Shown here piece after piece: positions 54,197 to 64,000 of a DNA stretch of 64,000 nt; position 1 is the stretch's first letter, and each line of letters opens with the position of its first letter. The notes under the pieces are model-generated. The model was not told the DNA's origin. It made no database searches and worked only from the letters and a program-made list of their open reading frames with translations. The position numbers were made by a program, and so were the translations under genes. The stretch is from Acinetobacter larvae. GTDB lineage: Bacteria; Pseudomonadota; Gammaproteobacteria; Pseudomonadales; Moraxellaceae. The stretch is taken from contig NZ_CP016895.1 of the NCBI RefSeq assembly GCF_001704115.1, forward strand, positions 3,286,001 to 3,350,000, in the 5' to 3' direction.

Positions 54197-54226
54197 AAAA
54201 AACCGAGCGTATCATGCTCGGTTTTT
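54197..54226 (-). terminator. Terminator after the BCCT transporter gene
   Basis: A perfect 10-bp stem AAAACCGAGC/GCTCGGTTTT with loop of 7 nt. T runs flank both strands. It lies 35 bp beyond the stop of the minus-strand transporter gene. Confidence 0.9.
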
Positions 54227-54260
54227 AAGATGTCAATTTGGCTGTCATTCATTTAAATGA

Positions 54261-56249
54261 TCAGGTTGAACCGCCTTGCTCTTGTTGACGCACAATACTC
54301 AAGAAGTGTAGATGACGTTCATATTGATCAATAATGTCTTGCAGTAAATCTTCTTGTGTCCAATCAATCACATCATAATTTTGTCCGCCTTCACGTAAGA
54401 ATACTTCTGCCATATAAAATTGCTGTTGTTGGTCTGCAGCATCATTTAACATAAAGCTCGGCGCTACAGTTTCACGTTGTACAACCTGATAGATAAAGTT
54501 AATTTCGTCTAAATGATTGACACGTAACTGTAGCCCATTTTCGACCTCACTAATTTTGACTTGGAGGTCTCGACGCTCAAACTCGCGCTGAATACTTTCA
54601 AATGCCTTTCTCACTGCATTTTCAATAAACTGCTGTACCTCTTCTGCACCATGTGGATAGTGCATAATCAAGCCAAGACGCTGCTGCCAACTGCGTGGGT
54701 TTTGTACGGCGCGTGGGGTAATTCGTGCAACCTGCAAAGCGCGCATTTTGGTAACATCTATACGTAAAGCTTTTAATAAGCTCCAACAGATCATCAGCAA
54801 AATAAAAGTAAATGGTAAAGCACTCATAATTGTTGCTGACTGCAAAGCAGACAAACCACCGACCATGAGCAACATGATGGCAAGCACCGCAATTAAAATT
54901 GTCCAAAATAAACGCTGCCATAACGGCGAATTTTCATCATGGGCAGTAAGATAATCGATAACCAATGCGCCTGAGTCTGCAGAAGTGACAAAAAATAATG
55001 CCACCAGCACGGTTGCCAATACACTGGAAATCATAGAAAAAGGCAAATGAGTCAGGAATTCAAACAAAGCAAACGATGAGTCTTGTTGGACCGCACGAAT
55101 CAATTCGCTGTTGCCTTGTTCTAAAATGCTAAATAAAGCCGCATTACCCATTACCCCCATCCAAATCAAGGTGAAACCCGTCGGAATAAGCAGCACGCCA
55201 ATAATAAATTCACGAATGGTTCGCCCACGTGACACCCGAGCAATAAACATTCCAACAAAAGGTGACCAAGAAATCCACCAAGCCCAATACATAATCGTCC
55301 AGCCACCGATCCAGCCATTGGGATGATAGGCATACAAATTAAAGGTCATATCAAAGAGATTTGACACATATTGACCGACATTCTGTATTGAAGTTTGTAA
55401 GATGTATAAACTAGAACTGGCGAGAAAAACGAAAACCAATAAGATCACTGCTAAGATCAGATTAATTTCAGATAGACGTTTAATGCCTTTATCTAAACCA
55501 AAAGCAACCGACATCGATGCCAGCGCTGTCACGATTAGAATTAACACCAATTGCGTGACAACACTTTGTTCCCAACCAAATAAATAATTAAGACCAGAGT
55601 TGATTTGCGTAACACCAAACCCCAAAGTCGTCGCCACCCCAAAAACGGTACCAATCGTGGCAAAGGTATCGACACTATCTCCCCAACGCCCATAAATCTT
55701 TTTACCAATCAAAGGATAAAAAGCAGAACGAATCTTTAAAGGCAGATTATGCCTAAAGGCAAAATAAGCAAGTGCCAAGCCTACTAAGGCATAAATTGCC
55801 CAAGCATGTAGCCCCCAATGGAAGAAAGTAATTCGCATTGCTTGCTGCGCAGCGGCGATGGTCTCACCTTCTCCTTCTGGTGGGCTGAGATAGTGCATCA
55901 CCGGCTCAGCAACACCAAAGAACATCAAACCAATGCCCATTCCTGCGGTAAAGAGCATGGCAAACCATGAACCATTGCTGTATTCAGGCGTACTGTGATC
56001 GGGACCAAGTTTGATTTTACCGGTATCAGAGAAAGCTAAAAAAACCAACAAAATTAAGAAGATTGCGACAGCTAAAACATAAAACCAGCTAAATGAATTA
56101 ATAATCCAATGATTCAGTGCTGTTGCTATTTTCTCAAAGCCCTGTGGGTCAATTAAGATTAATGCTAAGAACACTGCAATAATTGCGACGGTACTGAGAA
56201 AAACGTTTGGCTTAACATTATCAAACCATTGCCGTTTATTGGAAGGCAT
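54261..56249 (-). CDS. BCCT-family choline/betaine transporter (BetT-like)
   Basis: A 662-residue sodium- or proton-coupled transporter with 12 helices. The BCCT signature region reads MYWAWWISWSPFVGMFIARVSRG (given here by its ends MYWAWW and FIARVSRG; the Trp box binds the trimethylammonium group), with NGSWFAMLFTAGMGIGLMFFG in an early helix. A hydrophilic cytosolic C-terminus of about 150 residues resembles the osmosensing tail of BetT. Substrate is probably choline or glycine betaine. No bet genes are adjacent. Confidence 0.9.
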   Translation of the reverse strand: MPSNKRQWFDNVKPNVFLSTVAIIAVFLALILIDPQGFEKIATALNHWIINSFSWFYVLAVAIFLILLVFLAFSDTGKIKLGPDHSTPEYSNGSWFAMLFTAGMGIGLMFFGVAEPVMHYLSPPEGEGETIAAAQQAMRITFFHWGLHAWAIYALVGLALAYFAFRHNLPLKIRSAFYPLIGKKIYGRWGDSVDTFATIGTVFGVATTLGFGVTQINSGLNYLFGWEQSVVTQLVLILIVTALASMSVAFGLDKGIKRLSEINLILAVILLVFVFLASSSLYILQTSIQNVGQYVSNLFDMTFNLYAYHPNGWIGGWTIMYWAWWISWSPFVGMFIARVSRGRTIREFIIGVLLIPTGFTLIWMGVMGNAALFSILEQGNSELIRAVQQDSSFALFEFLTHLPFSMISSVLATVLVALFFVTSADSGALVIDYLTAHDENSPLWQRLFWTILIAVLAIMLLMVGGLSALQSATIMSALPFTFILLMICWSLLKALRIDVTKMRALQVARITPRAVQNPRSWQQRLGLIMHYPHGAEEVQQFIENAVRKAFESIQREFERRDLQVKISEVENGLQLRVNHLDEINFIYQVVQRETVAPSFMLNDAADQQQQFYMAEVFLREGGQNYDVIDWTQEDLLQDIIDQYERHLHFLSIVRQQEQGGST

Positions 56250-56747
56250 AACTCCCCCATATTTTTATTTCTAAAGATAGATAGATTGCTAAAAAAGCAA
56301 TACAAAAAGACACGACCCAAAGTTATCACCAAAATAGTGTGTTTCGGATCGCAATAAGTTCTGAAAACAACCCGTAGTAATAGTATCGAAATTACATTCA
56401 CTATTCAGTGAAAAATGAAAAAATGTTACAAAAGCTTTTTTATAAAAATTAATAAAAACAAGTAATTCCCAACTAGACCACGCAAGATATATCCTTTGAG
56501 TCACTCTAATTATTTGTGATTTATTTCAATTAATCACCTATTATTCCAACGACTTAAAAGCCATTCTCTCGCGATCAACATTCTCGTGACATAAAAAAAC
56601 CAATATAGGTCATATTGGTTTTTTTAAAAAAGATTGAAATCCGTAAGCGGTGTATATTTGAGCATCTACTGCGGTTGACGAGCTTCGACATTTAGCCTTC
56701 ACGCCTGTCACCACCGCAGATGCTATATCCTATAGCACCATCAAAAC
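56250..56747. other. Gene-free stretch between the BCCT and actP genes
   Basis: It contains a terminator hairpin (56593-56626) and a longer inverted repeat (AGCATCTACTGCGG near 56661 and CCGCAGATGCT near 56717) just beyond the actP stop. The rest is the BCCT gene's promoter region. No ORF is supported. Confidence 0.5.
56593..56626 (-). terminator. Terminator downstream of actP
   Basis: A perfect 12-bp stem AAAAACCAATAT/ATATTGGTTTTT with loop AGGTC, and A/T runs on both sides. It could also act on the plus strand. Confidence 0.85.
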
Positions 56748-58463
56748 TTAATGATCTGAAGCACCAGATGCACCGATCCCTGTCATAGAGCGTACAAACT
56801 GAGCATCAAATGCAGCACGTTCTTTTCTCGCACGTTCAGAGTTATCAGTAATGGAGAAGAACCAACAGCATAAGAATGCTAATGGCATTGCAAATAACGC
56901 TGGACCATTAAATGGATTCGGCGCAGTATCCGACAGTGCTAAAGTATCTACCCAAACTGCTTTAGATAAGACAATCAACGTCACCGCACCAATAAGTCCT
57001 ACCAAACCACCGATGACTGCACCACGGGTGGTCAAGCCTTTCCAGAACATTGATAAAACCAAAACTGGGAAGTTGGCACAACAAGCAACCGAGAAAGCTA
57101 AGCCTACCATAAACGCAACGTTTTGCTTTTCAAAGATAATTCCAAGGAACATCGCAAAGATCGCCAAACCTAAAGTGGCAATTTTTGACATACGTAGTTC
57201 AGATGCAGGCGTTGTTTGTCCTTTCTTAAATACGTTGGCATATAAGTCATGTGAAATTGCTGATGCACCAGACAATGTCAAACCAGCTACCACAGCTAAG
57301 ATGGTGGCAAATGCAACCGCAGAAATAAAGCCCATGAATAAATCGCCGCCGACTGCATCACTTAAATGCACGGCTGCCATGTTATTTCCACCGACCAACT
57401 CTAATTTACCAGTAACCATGGCTTTAGCGGTATCTAAGAACTGCGGATCGTTGGCAACAAATAAAATCGCACCGAAACCAATAATAAAGGTCAATAAATA
57501 AAAATAACCAATAAATGCTGTTGCATACACCACGGATTTACGTGCTTCTTTAGCATCTTTTACAGTAAAGAAACGCATCAAAATATGTGGTAAACCTGCT
57601 GTACCAAACATCAATGCCAAACCGAGTGACAAAGCGTCTAATGGATTGGCCGCTAAACTGCCTGGTCCCATAATTTTACTAGCGTCTTCAAAGCTAATTT
57701 TATTCACTTCACCAAATACGGTAATTGCATTATTGAACATATTGGTGAAACTAAAACCGACTGAGCTGAGCACCATAAATGCCATAAAGGTCGCACCACT
57801 CAGCAGTAACACTGCCTTGATGATTTGTACCCAAGTGGTTGCCAACATTCCACCGAAGATGACATAAGCCATCATCAGGATACCAACGATAATGACAGCA
57901 ATATTATAGTTTAGGCCAAACAATAATTTGATGAGCTGACCTGCACCAACCATTTGTGCGATGAGATAAAATGCAACCACAACCAAGGAGCTAATCGCAG
58001 CTAACGTTCGCACCGGTTTTTCTTCTAAACGAAATGACACCACATCAGATAAATTATATTTACCCAAGTTTCTTAAACGTTCAGCAACCAAAAATAAAAC
58101 AATCGGCCAACCCACCATAAAACCGAGTGAGTACAATAGCCCATCGAAGCCTGAGCTAAACACCATTGCGGAGATTCCTAAGAAGGATGCCGCAGACATA
58201 TAATCCCCAGCAATGGCTAAACCATTTTGAAAACCACTAATACCACCACCTGCCGTATAGAAATCTTTGGTACTGGTGGTCTGTTTCGCAGCCCATTTGG
58301 TAATAAACAAGGTAAAACCAACGAAGACCAAGAACATGATAATGGCATGCCAGTTGGTTGCTTGTTGCTCTGCTGTCCCTAAATCTGGTGCTGCCTGTGC
58401 AAAGGTGCTGAGTAAGCCACTTAGACACAGCATTGCAAGCGCTTTGTATGAAATCCCTTTCAT
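56748..58463 (-). CDS. actP: Cation/acetate symporter ActP
   Basis: A 571-residue sodium:solute symporter for acetate and related monocarboxylates. It starts at the ATG at 58463 (GGGAG at 9 bp); a longer frame is rejected. An N-terminal signal-like helix ([16 protein letters not shown]) is followed by 13 membrane helices with the SSS segments [20 protein letters not shown] and [20 protein letters not shown]. It is preceded by yjcH with 1 bp between them, the usual yjcH-actP operon, and adjoins the kinase gene that probably controls it. Confidence 0.93.
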   Translation of the reverse strand: MKGISYKALAMLCLSGLLSTFAQAAPDLGTAEQQATNWHAIIMFLVFVGFTLFITKWAAKQTTSTKDFYTAGGGISGFQNGLAIAGDYMSAASFLGISAMVFSSGFDGLLYSLGFMVGWPIVLFLVAERLRNLGKYNLSDVVSFRLEEKPVRTLAAISSLVVVAFYLIAQMVGAGQLIKLLFGLNYNIAVIIVGILMMAYVIFGGMLATTWVQIIKAVLLLSGATFMAFMVLSSVGFSFTNMFNNAITVFGEVNKISFEDASKIMGPGSLAANPLDALSLGLALMFGTAGLPHILMRFFTVKDAKEARKSVVYATAFIGYFYLLTFIIGFGAILFVANDPQFLDTAKAMVTGKLELVGGNNMAAVHLSDAVGGDLFMGFISAVAFATILAVVAGLTLSGASAISHDLYANVFKKGQTTPASELRMSKIATLGLAIFAMFLGIIFEKQNVAFMVGLAFSVACCANFPVLVLSMFWKGLTTRGAVIGGLVGLIGAVTLIVLSKAVWVDTLALSDTAPNPFNGPALFAMPLAFLCCWFFSITDNSERARKERAAFDAQFVRSMTGIGASGASDH

Positions 58464-58464
58464 C

Positions 58465-58797
58465 TTAGTTTGCTCCCTTGTCATGTGTGATTGCTTCCAC
58501 TTCACGCATGGCTTCTTGTGTCAGCTTGTCCAAAAAGTTATTTGCGATAAAAGAATAAATACCTGACAAAACGAATGACAATACAATAATTCCAAGTCCT
58601 AATGGAATTCCCCAAGTGGTTACACCACCATCAAATGAACTCATCAAAAATTCTTTGTTATAGCCAACTAGAAGCATAAATCCGACATACACAATCAACA
58701 TAATTGCCGTAAGTGTCCAACTTAAATTTCTTTTTTTTGCGACCATCTCTTTGAACTTTGGATTGTGTAGAATACGTTCTACCTGTTGTCCGTCCAT
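58465..58797 (-). CDS. yjcH: DUF485 membrane protein YjcH
   Basis: A 110-residue protein with two hydrophobic helices ([19 protein letters not shown], about 31-49, and [18 protein letters not shown], about 70-87) and the DUF485 N-terminus ([20 protein letters not shown]). It starts at the ATG at 58797, after AGGAGC; a longer frame is rejected. It is co-transcribed with actP and is presumed to support the acetate transporter, with unknown mechanism. Confidence 0.92.
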   Translation of the reverse strand: MDGQQVERILHNPKFKEMVAKKRNLSWTLTAIMLIVYVGFMLLVGYNKEFLMSSFDGGVTTWGIPLGLGIIVLSFVLSGIYSFIANNFLDKLTQEAMREVEAITHDKGAN

Positions 58798-58972
58798 AAT
58801 CTTGCTCCTTGTAAAACCAATCCGAAAATTGCTGTTTATTTTGTAGTTGTTTTGCACATATTAAATTAGCAATGTTCGATGAGTTTCGTAACTTAGACTT
58901 TGGTCGTTAAATCACAGGATATACGGTGTATTCGAGCCGTATTACGTTATTATGGCGCTGGAGTAGTAAGCT

Positions 58973-61900
58973 TTGAGTTCTATGAACAGTTGGTTAATTA
59001 TCGGGACCCTCGCCCTTTATATCCTGATTTTATTTGGTTGTGCCTTCTACGGAGAAAAACATGCCAGCCGTCTAAGTAAACGCGGTCGTATGCTGTTGTT
59101 TAGCTTAACCTTGGGTGTGTATTGCTCATCTTGGACTTTTTATGGTGCAACTGGAGCCGCTGTTCGTGATGGCATCTTATTCTTGCCTATCTACTTGGGC
59201 CCCCTGATTTTTATTGGTTTAGGCTATGATATCTGGCGACGGCTTGGTCGTGTACGACGACACCATGCTATTTCCTCTATTGCCGATTTTGTCGCAGCAC
59301 GCTATGGCAAAAGTGGTGCATTGGCATCTTTGGTGACGATTCTTGCCGTCATTGCAATTATTCCCTATCTCGCATTACAACTGCGTGCTATCGCTCTCAG
59401 TGCATCGGTACTGCTCAATCATAATACCCATTTGGTTAGCACCACCACCAATAGTGTATTGGCCCTCACTGCGGTTCTCGCTGTCTTGGCGATGATGTTT
59501 GGTACACGGCAGATTGCCAACACCGAACAACATGGCGGGCTTATGTTGGCAGTAGCATTTGAATCCTTTGTAAAATTATTTGCGCTCATTATGGTCGCGC
59601 TATTTTTTATCTTTGAATCACCAGACAATATTGTGCAAATCTCTCACGATGTTGAACAGACTTTTCATAAAGTACAACAGTTTGGTGTGCCTGAAACCTT
59701 TTGGATTCAAACGTTACTGGCTGGTTTAGCAATTATTTGCCTACCGCGGCAATTTCATGTGGCGGTGGTAGAACTGCATGATGAAAAGCACATCAAAGGT
59801 GCGCGGCTTTGGTTTACCTTATATCTGGTTTTGACCATATTGGCGATTATTCCCATTGCCAGTTGGGCAATGCATGTTGCCCCCGATTATCTGACTATTC
59901 CTGATATTGCAGTTTTATCTTTACCGCTGAGCTATCAACATGATTGGTTAACATTATTAGCATTTCTAGGTGGATTCTCTGCCTCTACTGGTATGCTTTT
60001 AGTGTCCTCTGTTGCGCTATCCATTATGTTGAGTAATGACTTAATTATTCCGGCATTATGGCGCTTTGGCATACTCTCGCGACAAGATAAGTTTCTACCC
60101 GTCGTCCTCAAACTGACACGACGAATTTGCATTGTCGTTGTGATGCTTTTAGGCTTTTTGTTTTTTAACTTTTTTAAAGATATCGATCAACTTTCAGTAT
60201 TTGGTTTATTGGCTTTTAGTGCTGTTGCACAATTTGCGCCAGCGCTCATTGGCGGGCTTTACTGGCGTGGTGGTAGCCAACAGGGCGTCAATGCCGGTCT
60301 GATGGTAGGTTTCACACTATGGAGCTATACGCTGTTATTACCCACCTTATTGCGTAGCCTACCAGATCAATATCAAATGTTTAGCTACCATTTTCTCAAT
60401 GGTGGACCTGCCGGTATCAATTGGCTTCGCCCCGAAGCATTGCTCGGCTTTGAGTCCTTAGCACCGCTAACACACGGTGTACTATGGTCTTTAGGGCTTA
60501 ATATTTTGGCTTTCATTTGGGTATCACGTATTTATCGCCCCAGTGTTGCCGAACAGATTCAAGCTGAAAGTTTCTTTTATTATCAAACCAAACCTTTACC
60601 ATCTCACAACAACCCAGTGGAAATGAATTACTTACAGCATGATGCCGCACGGCTCAAAGTGGGTGATTTAATGGTATTGGCCAAGCGTATTACTGGTGAG
60701 CAGCCAACGATTCAGGCTTTCCAAAATTTCTGCCATCAAAATAATATCAGCTTAAATGAACAAGGCAGTGCCAACGGGATGTGGTGGCGTTTTACCGAAC
60801 AGTATTTGGCTGGCACCATAGGCGCAGCTTCAGCACGAACCTTATTAACCACGGCCATGGTCAATGATGGGCTAGCACTTGGTCAGGTTGCCAATATTTT
60901 AGACCAAGCTTCACAATGGCAACGTTTCAATCAGAATCTGATCATGACCATGATTGACCATATGACACAAGGGGTCAGTGTGGTTGATGAAAACATGTGT
61001 TTGGTCGCTTGGAACAACCAATATCTTAAGTTGTTTGATTATCCACAAAATTTAGTCTACGTCGGTTGTCCAATTGCCGATTTAATCCGCTATAACGCAG
61101 AACGTGGCGAATGTGGTCCAGGTTCAATTGAAGAGCACGTACGTAAACGAATCAACTGGATGGTCAAAGGCAGCGCGCATGAATTTGAACGCATTCGTAA
61201 AGATGGACGTGTCATTCAGATGCGCGGTAATCCCATTCAAGGCGGTGGTTTTGTCACAACTTTTGCCGACATTACAGCATTCCGTGAGAACGAAGCAATT
61301 TTGGAAGCACGTGTACAAGAACGAACGCAACAATTGGCTGATGCACTCACAGAACAGCAATTAGCACGAGAACAAGCTGATCGTGCCAACCAATCGAAAA
61401 GCCGGTTTATCGCCGCAGCCAGTCATGACTTACTGCAACCTATGCATGCCGCACGATTATTTAGCACCGCATTAGAACACAGCGTGCAAAGCGAAGAAGA
61501 TTTACAAATCTTACAACAGCTAGATCGCTCGCTGCATGGTGCGGAAAGTATGTTATCGGCGTTGTTAGATATCGCTCGTCTTGAAGGCGAAGCCATTCAG
61601 CCGAAAGTACAGGCATACCCCTTGCGCGACTTGCTCAATGATCTAGAATTACAATTCAAATCGATTGCAGCACAACGCAATATTCAGCTCAAAGTACATG
61701 ACACAAAATTTTGGATTGAAACTGATCCACAATGGATTCGACGCATTATTCAAAACTTTGTCAGCAATGCTTTGCGTTATACAGCAAAAGGTCGCGTGGT
61801 GGTCGGTGTTTTACGTGCAGCCAGTCGACCTAACTATATTCGTATTGGGGTATGGGATACTGGTCCAGGTATTTCTGAAGAACAACGTATCAAGCTCTTT

Positions 61901-62473
61901 CAGGAGTTTGTACGTTGTGGTCATACCTCACCTTGGAGTGAGCAAGGTTTGGGTTTAGGCTTAGCCATTGTACAGCGCATGACCAGCATGTTGGATTATC
62001 CTGTCAATGTCTACTCTACCTTGCATAAAGGCTCTTGTTTTATGGTTGAAGTGCCGACGACACAAGCACCTCAGCTCAATGTCAGTAATAATCCTGTTGC
62101 TGCCATTCAAGGACATGCCATGAAGATCTTATGCTTAGATAATGACGGCACAATTTTGGATTGTATGTCGATTTTATTAGGACGTTGGGGCTATGATATT
62201 TATAAAGCAGCAACCCCAGCCGAAGCTGAGCAAATTATTAAAGAACATCCAATACAAGTTTGGTTGGTTGACCAGCATTTAGATCAAGATATGCTTGGAC
62301 TCAACTTTATTTTAGAACATCGCCCTGCGCACATTCCTGTTGCCTTAATCACAGCAGATTCAGACCCAGAATTACCGCAACGTTTGAAAGCGCTCAATAT
62401 TGTATTACTCAAAAAACCACTTAAACCCGCGTCATTACGAGCATGGCTTTCAAGCTTAAAAGTCACACAATAA
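58973..62473 (+). CDS. crbS: SSS-domain hybrid histidine kinase (CrbS/MxtR type)
   Basis: A 1166-residue fusion of transporter and sensor kinase. Residues 1-about 510 form a 13-helix sodium:solute-symporter module (YCSSWTFYGATGAAVRDG, FLGGFSASTGMLLVSSVALS). A PAS-like region (about 660-770, GVSVVDENMCLVAWNNQYLK) and a coiled coil (ERTQQLADALTEQ) follow. HisKA holds H818 in AAASHDLLQPM. HATPase_c has NFVSNALRYT, WDTGPGI and GLGLGLAI. The C-terminal receiver has LDNDG and phospho-acceptor D1100 in LVDQHL. Such kinases switch on acetate utilisation with the LuxR-type partner, here downstream. TTG at 58973 has GGAG; an ATG at 58982 is the alternative. Confidence 0.9.
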   Translation: MSSMNSWLIIGTLALYILILFGCAFYGEKHASRLSKRGRMLLFSLTLGVYCSSWTFYGATGAAVRDGILFLPIYLGPLIFIGLGYDIWRRLGRVRRHHAISSIADFVAARYGKSGALASLVTILAVIAIIPYLALQLRAIALSASVLLNHNTHLVSTTTNSVLALTAVLAVLAMMFGTRQIANTEQHGGLMLAVAFESFVKLFALIMVALFFIFESPDNIVQISHDVEQTFHKVQQFGVPETFWIQTLLAGLAIICLPRQFHVAVVELHDEKHIKGARLWFTLYLVLTILAIIPIASWAMHVAPDYLTIPDIAVLSLPLSYQHDWLTLLAFLGGFSASTGMLLVSSVALSIMLSNDLIIPALWRFGILSRQDKFLPVVLKLTRRICIVVVMLLGFLFFNFFKDIDQLSVFGLLAFSAVAQFAPALIGGLYWRGGSQQGVNAGLMVGFTLWSYTLLLPTLLRSLPDQYQMFSYHFLNGGPAGINWLRPEALLGFESLAPLTHGVLWSLGLNILAFIWVSRIYRPSVAEQIQAESFFYYQTKPLPSHNNPVEMNYLQHDAARLKVGDLMVLAKRITGEQPTIQAFQNFCHQNNISLNEQGSANGMWWRFTEQYLAGTIGAASARTLLTTAMVNDGLALGQVANILDQASQWQRFNQNLIMTMIDHMTQGVSVVDENMCLVAWNNQYLKLFDYPQNLVYVGCPIADLIRYNAERGECGPGSIEEHVRKRINWMVKGSAHEFERIRKDGRVIQMRGNPIQGGGFVTTFADITAFRENEAILEARVQERTQQLADALTEQQLAREQADRANQSKSRFIAAASHDLLQPMHAARLFSTALEHSVQSEEDLQILQQLDRSLHGAESMLSALLDIARLEGEAIQPKVQAYPLRDLLNDLELQFKSIAAQRNIQLKVHDTKFWIETDPQWIRRIIQNFVSNALRYTAKGRVVVGVLRAASRPNYIRIGVWDTGPGISEEQRIKLFQEFVRCGHTSPWSEQGLGLGLAIVQRMTSMLDYPVNVYSTLHKGSCFMVEVPTTQAPQLNVSNNPVAAIQGHAMKILCLDNDGTILDCMSILLGRWGYDIYKAATPAEAEQIIKEHPIQVWLVDQHLDQDMLGLNFILEHRPAHIPVALITADSDPELPQRLKALNIVLLKKPLKPASLRAWLSSLKVTQ

Positions 62474-62865
62474 ATCTTAAATTTCTGCTTTGTTCTGCAT
62501 AAATTGTTACCATGATTTCTGCAGAACAAAGCTAAAGCAGATCTTAAATAGCACATGATTAGCAATTTATTTTTTTTGTTTTGCATAATCCGACAAATCA
62601 TCTCAGAAAATAGCCTACTGGACTGACCAAAAATTTCAATATGCTCTTTTCTATGGCAAAGATGATCAAAAATATAAATATACATGTGTACACTTTGTTA
62701 CTATTTTGCAAGATACTGAATTTTATTAATATATTGTTGATTTCTTACAATATAAGACTTTAGTCTAATTTGTATTGCATCTTAAAAAAATCATAAAATC
62801 AAAACCAATATAGACAACTTAAATTTTGCGATATGCTCTGCAAAAATTTAAAATGGAGTTTTACC
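62474..62865. other. Gene-free stretch with inverted repeats
   Basis: A 12-bp perfect inverted repeat CTTTGTTCTGCA/TGCAGAACAAAG (62488-62499 and 62520-62531) begins 15 bp after the kinase stop and may end its transcript, although no T run follows. A second short one (ATATTGT/ACAATAT) lies near 62732-62755. The rest is A/T-rich promoter-like DNA for the next gene. Confidence 0.5.
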
Positions 62866-63636
62866 ATGACACGAAGCAACCAAAACGACTCAAACCATGC
62901 GCTTCAAAACCAACAATTTCATCGTCAATATGCGCTCAATGCAATTTTACCGGAAATCCATTGGAACGAACTTTTTCAGAACAGTAAGCTCGCCCAGCAC
63001 CATACTCAAGCCCTCGATACTTTATATCGCTGTACTGTACCTTTGGCTTTACAAGTTTTTGATGAGCTCAATTTTGATGTCTTCGCTCCCGCTGCCTATC
63101 ATCCGCAAGGCTTAGGGTTATTTGAAAAATTATCTGAACAAGAACAAAAATTTCTGGACGTATTACAGACAGAAAGCCAATCCTTAGACCAAGCAGTGCG
63201 TCATCAAATCTGGAGCATGTTACTCCGTGGCGGCGCTGTTTTAGTCTTTAAAGCCTGGTTAGGCAAAGTACGTCATGATCAAGATATGCTTGATCTCAAT
63301 CAATTCGATGAATTATCAGATCTGCTCTTTATCAAAACTGCGCCAGATCAACTTGCCGATTTATTAGCAATCGACCCGCATGCCCATGATGACCATATCT
63401 TCCTGATGTATGGTGATGATGTTTTCCTTGATCGTTTCAATAGTTTGGCTACAGCAGCATTATTTGTTGATCTAGGCGTTTATGATGCAGCTTTTTTAAG
63501 CTTACGTGATGACAGAGTCGCTGAGTACCTGATTAGAAAACAGTATGTTACCCAAGAGCAAATCAATGATTTGCAATGTGCTCTCAACCCTTTGTATTGC
63601 GATAGCTTAACACCGAAACAAGATTGCTTGGCTTAA
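62866..63636 (+). CDS. Protein of unknown function between the kinase and regulator genes
   Basis: A 256-residue, acidic, predicted soluble protein from the ATG at 62866 (GGAG upstream). It begins with a polar Asn/Gln-rich stretch (MTRSNQNDSNHALQNQQFHR), then LNAILPEIHWNELFQ, a middle with DPHAHDDHIFLMYGDDV and a helical end. The HAHDDH cluster could bind metal, but I recognise no family. It has no signal peptide or membrane helix. It lies between crbS and the regulator gene, but whether it belongs to the acetate system is unknown. Confidence 0.75.
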   Translation: MTRSNQNDSNHALQNQQFHRQYALNAILPEIHWNELFQNSKLAQHHTQALDTLYRCTVPLALQVFDELNFDVFAPAAYHPQGLGLFEKLSEQEQKFLDVLQTESQSLDQAVRHQIWSMLLRGGAVLVFKAWLGKVRHDQDMLDLNQFDELSDLLFIKTAPDQLADLLAIDPHAHDDHIFLMYGDDVFLDRFNSLATAALFVDLGVYDAAFLSLRDDRVAEYLIRKQYVTQEQINDLQCALNPLYCDSLTPKQDCLA

Positions 63637-63710
63637 TCGCTGAGCAATATTCACTGTTCAATGTCAATCATCACCCGCCATGTATAGCCAAATTGCAATA
63701 CATGGCTTTT

Positions 63711-64000
63711 TTATAGCCTTTTTTCTTCCAAATTGAGTGCACTAATAGCAAGCACAGCCTGAGTACGATTTTGCACACCCAGTTTTCTGAAAATAGACGT
63801 TAAATGCGCTTTGATTGTTGCCTCGGAAACATCGAGCTCATAAGCAATTTGCTTATTGAGTAAACCACCAGAAACCATCATCAATACTCTAAATTGCTGC
63901 GGCGTCAAAGATTGGATACGCTCTGCTAATGCAGCTTCATCTGCGGCACGGGCATCAAAACTAAGATTCAATGGTAGATTCGGTGGCAACCAAACATCCC
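63711..64000 (-). CDS. LuxR-family response regulator, N-terminus outside window (CrbR/ErdR type)
   Basis: About 96 codons are visible, and the frame is open to the right edge. They hold the linker and the C-terminal helix-turn-helix: LTPQQFRVLMMVSGGLLNKQ (about the first helices) and YELDVSEATIKAHLTSIFRK, then LGVQNRTQAVLAISAL, the standard LuxR/NarL DNA-binding end. The receiver domain should lie beyond the edge. Its proximity to crbS and actP supports a role as the response regulator of the acetate module, which is inference. A stand-alone LuxR regulator is the alternative. Confidence 0.85.
   Translation of the reverse strand, partial: DVWLPPNLPLNLSFDARAADEAALAERIQSLTPQQFRVLMMVSGGLLNKQIAYELDVSEATIKAHLTSIFRKLGVQNRTQAVLAISALNLEEKRL

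Noticed and set aside
56851..57501. 216-codon open frame antisense to actP
   Set aside because: It is a shadow of the helix-rich actP frame; no domain or ribosome site supports it.

Overview
The window looks like a chromosomal segment of an Acinetobacter species (Moraxellaceae). The reasons are a porin matching the Omp33-36 family found in this genus, a SpoT with a decayed synthetase domain (a Moraxellaceae trait), the gene order gmk-rpoZ-spoT-ridA, an OsmC-YcaO fusion, and A/T-rich intergenic DNA with short, strong hairpin terminators. No species is claimed.

Left part (1-28 kb), mostly housekeeping and metal or sulfur functions. It opens with the start of the division/cell-wall cluster on the minus strand (rsmH-ftsL-ftsI, ftsI cut by the window edge). 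A lone sulfate-binding protein, a small secreted protein, gltX, tRNA-Ala(GGC) and tRNA-Glu(TTC) follow. Next comes a czcI-czcC-czcB-czcA heavy-metal efflux operon, then ispH divergent from gmk-rpoZ-spoT-ridA. A five-gene minus-strand operon encodes an AhpD-like protein, an acyl-CoA-dehydrogenase-like flavoprotein and a sulfonate/taurine/nitrate-type ABC importer. An outer-membrane beta-barrel gene and osmC-ycaO close this part. The gaps in and around the ABC operon hold unrelated short tandem arrays (14-, 11- and 16-bp units), and a 15-bp array lies near 7.65 kb.

Accessory island (about 28.3-36.8 kb). This is a decayed type VI secretion/polymorphic-toxin locus. It holds an apparent vgrG 5' remnant, a broken IS4-type transposase, and several rhs core/C-terminal-toxin tails. 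Each tail is followed by an A/T-rich small gene placed like an immunity gene. An intact-looking 948-bp IS5-family element sits in a 321-codon gene whose frame is restored exactly if the IS and one target copy are removed. A vgrG 3' remnant follows, then a LysM + M15 peptidoglycan peptidase (likely T6SS effector) and a secreted protein that could be its immunity partner. A near-match to the chromosomal parS sequence lies inside the island.

Right part (36.8-64 kb). An SDR oxidoreductase, an AraC regulator and a DMT exporter are followed by ssb, a YajR-like MFS transporter, tenA and uvrA. A four-gene chaperone-usher fimbrial operon, a HAD phosphatase, the Omp33-36 porin and a BCCT osmolyte transporter come next. 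The window ends with an acetate module: yjcH-actP, divergent from a SSS-domain hybrid histidine kinase (CrbS/MxtR type), a protein of unknown function, and the C-terminal part of a LuxR-type response regulator (CrbR/ErdR type) running off the right edge. The kinase and regulator would be expected to control acetate uptake and activation.
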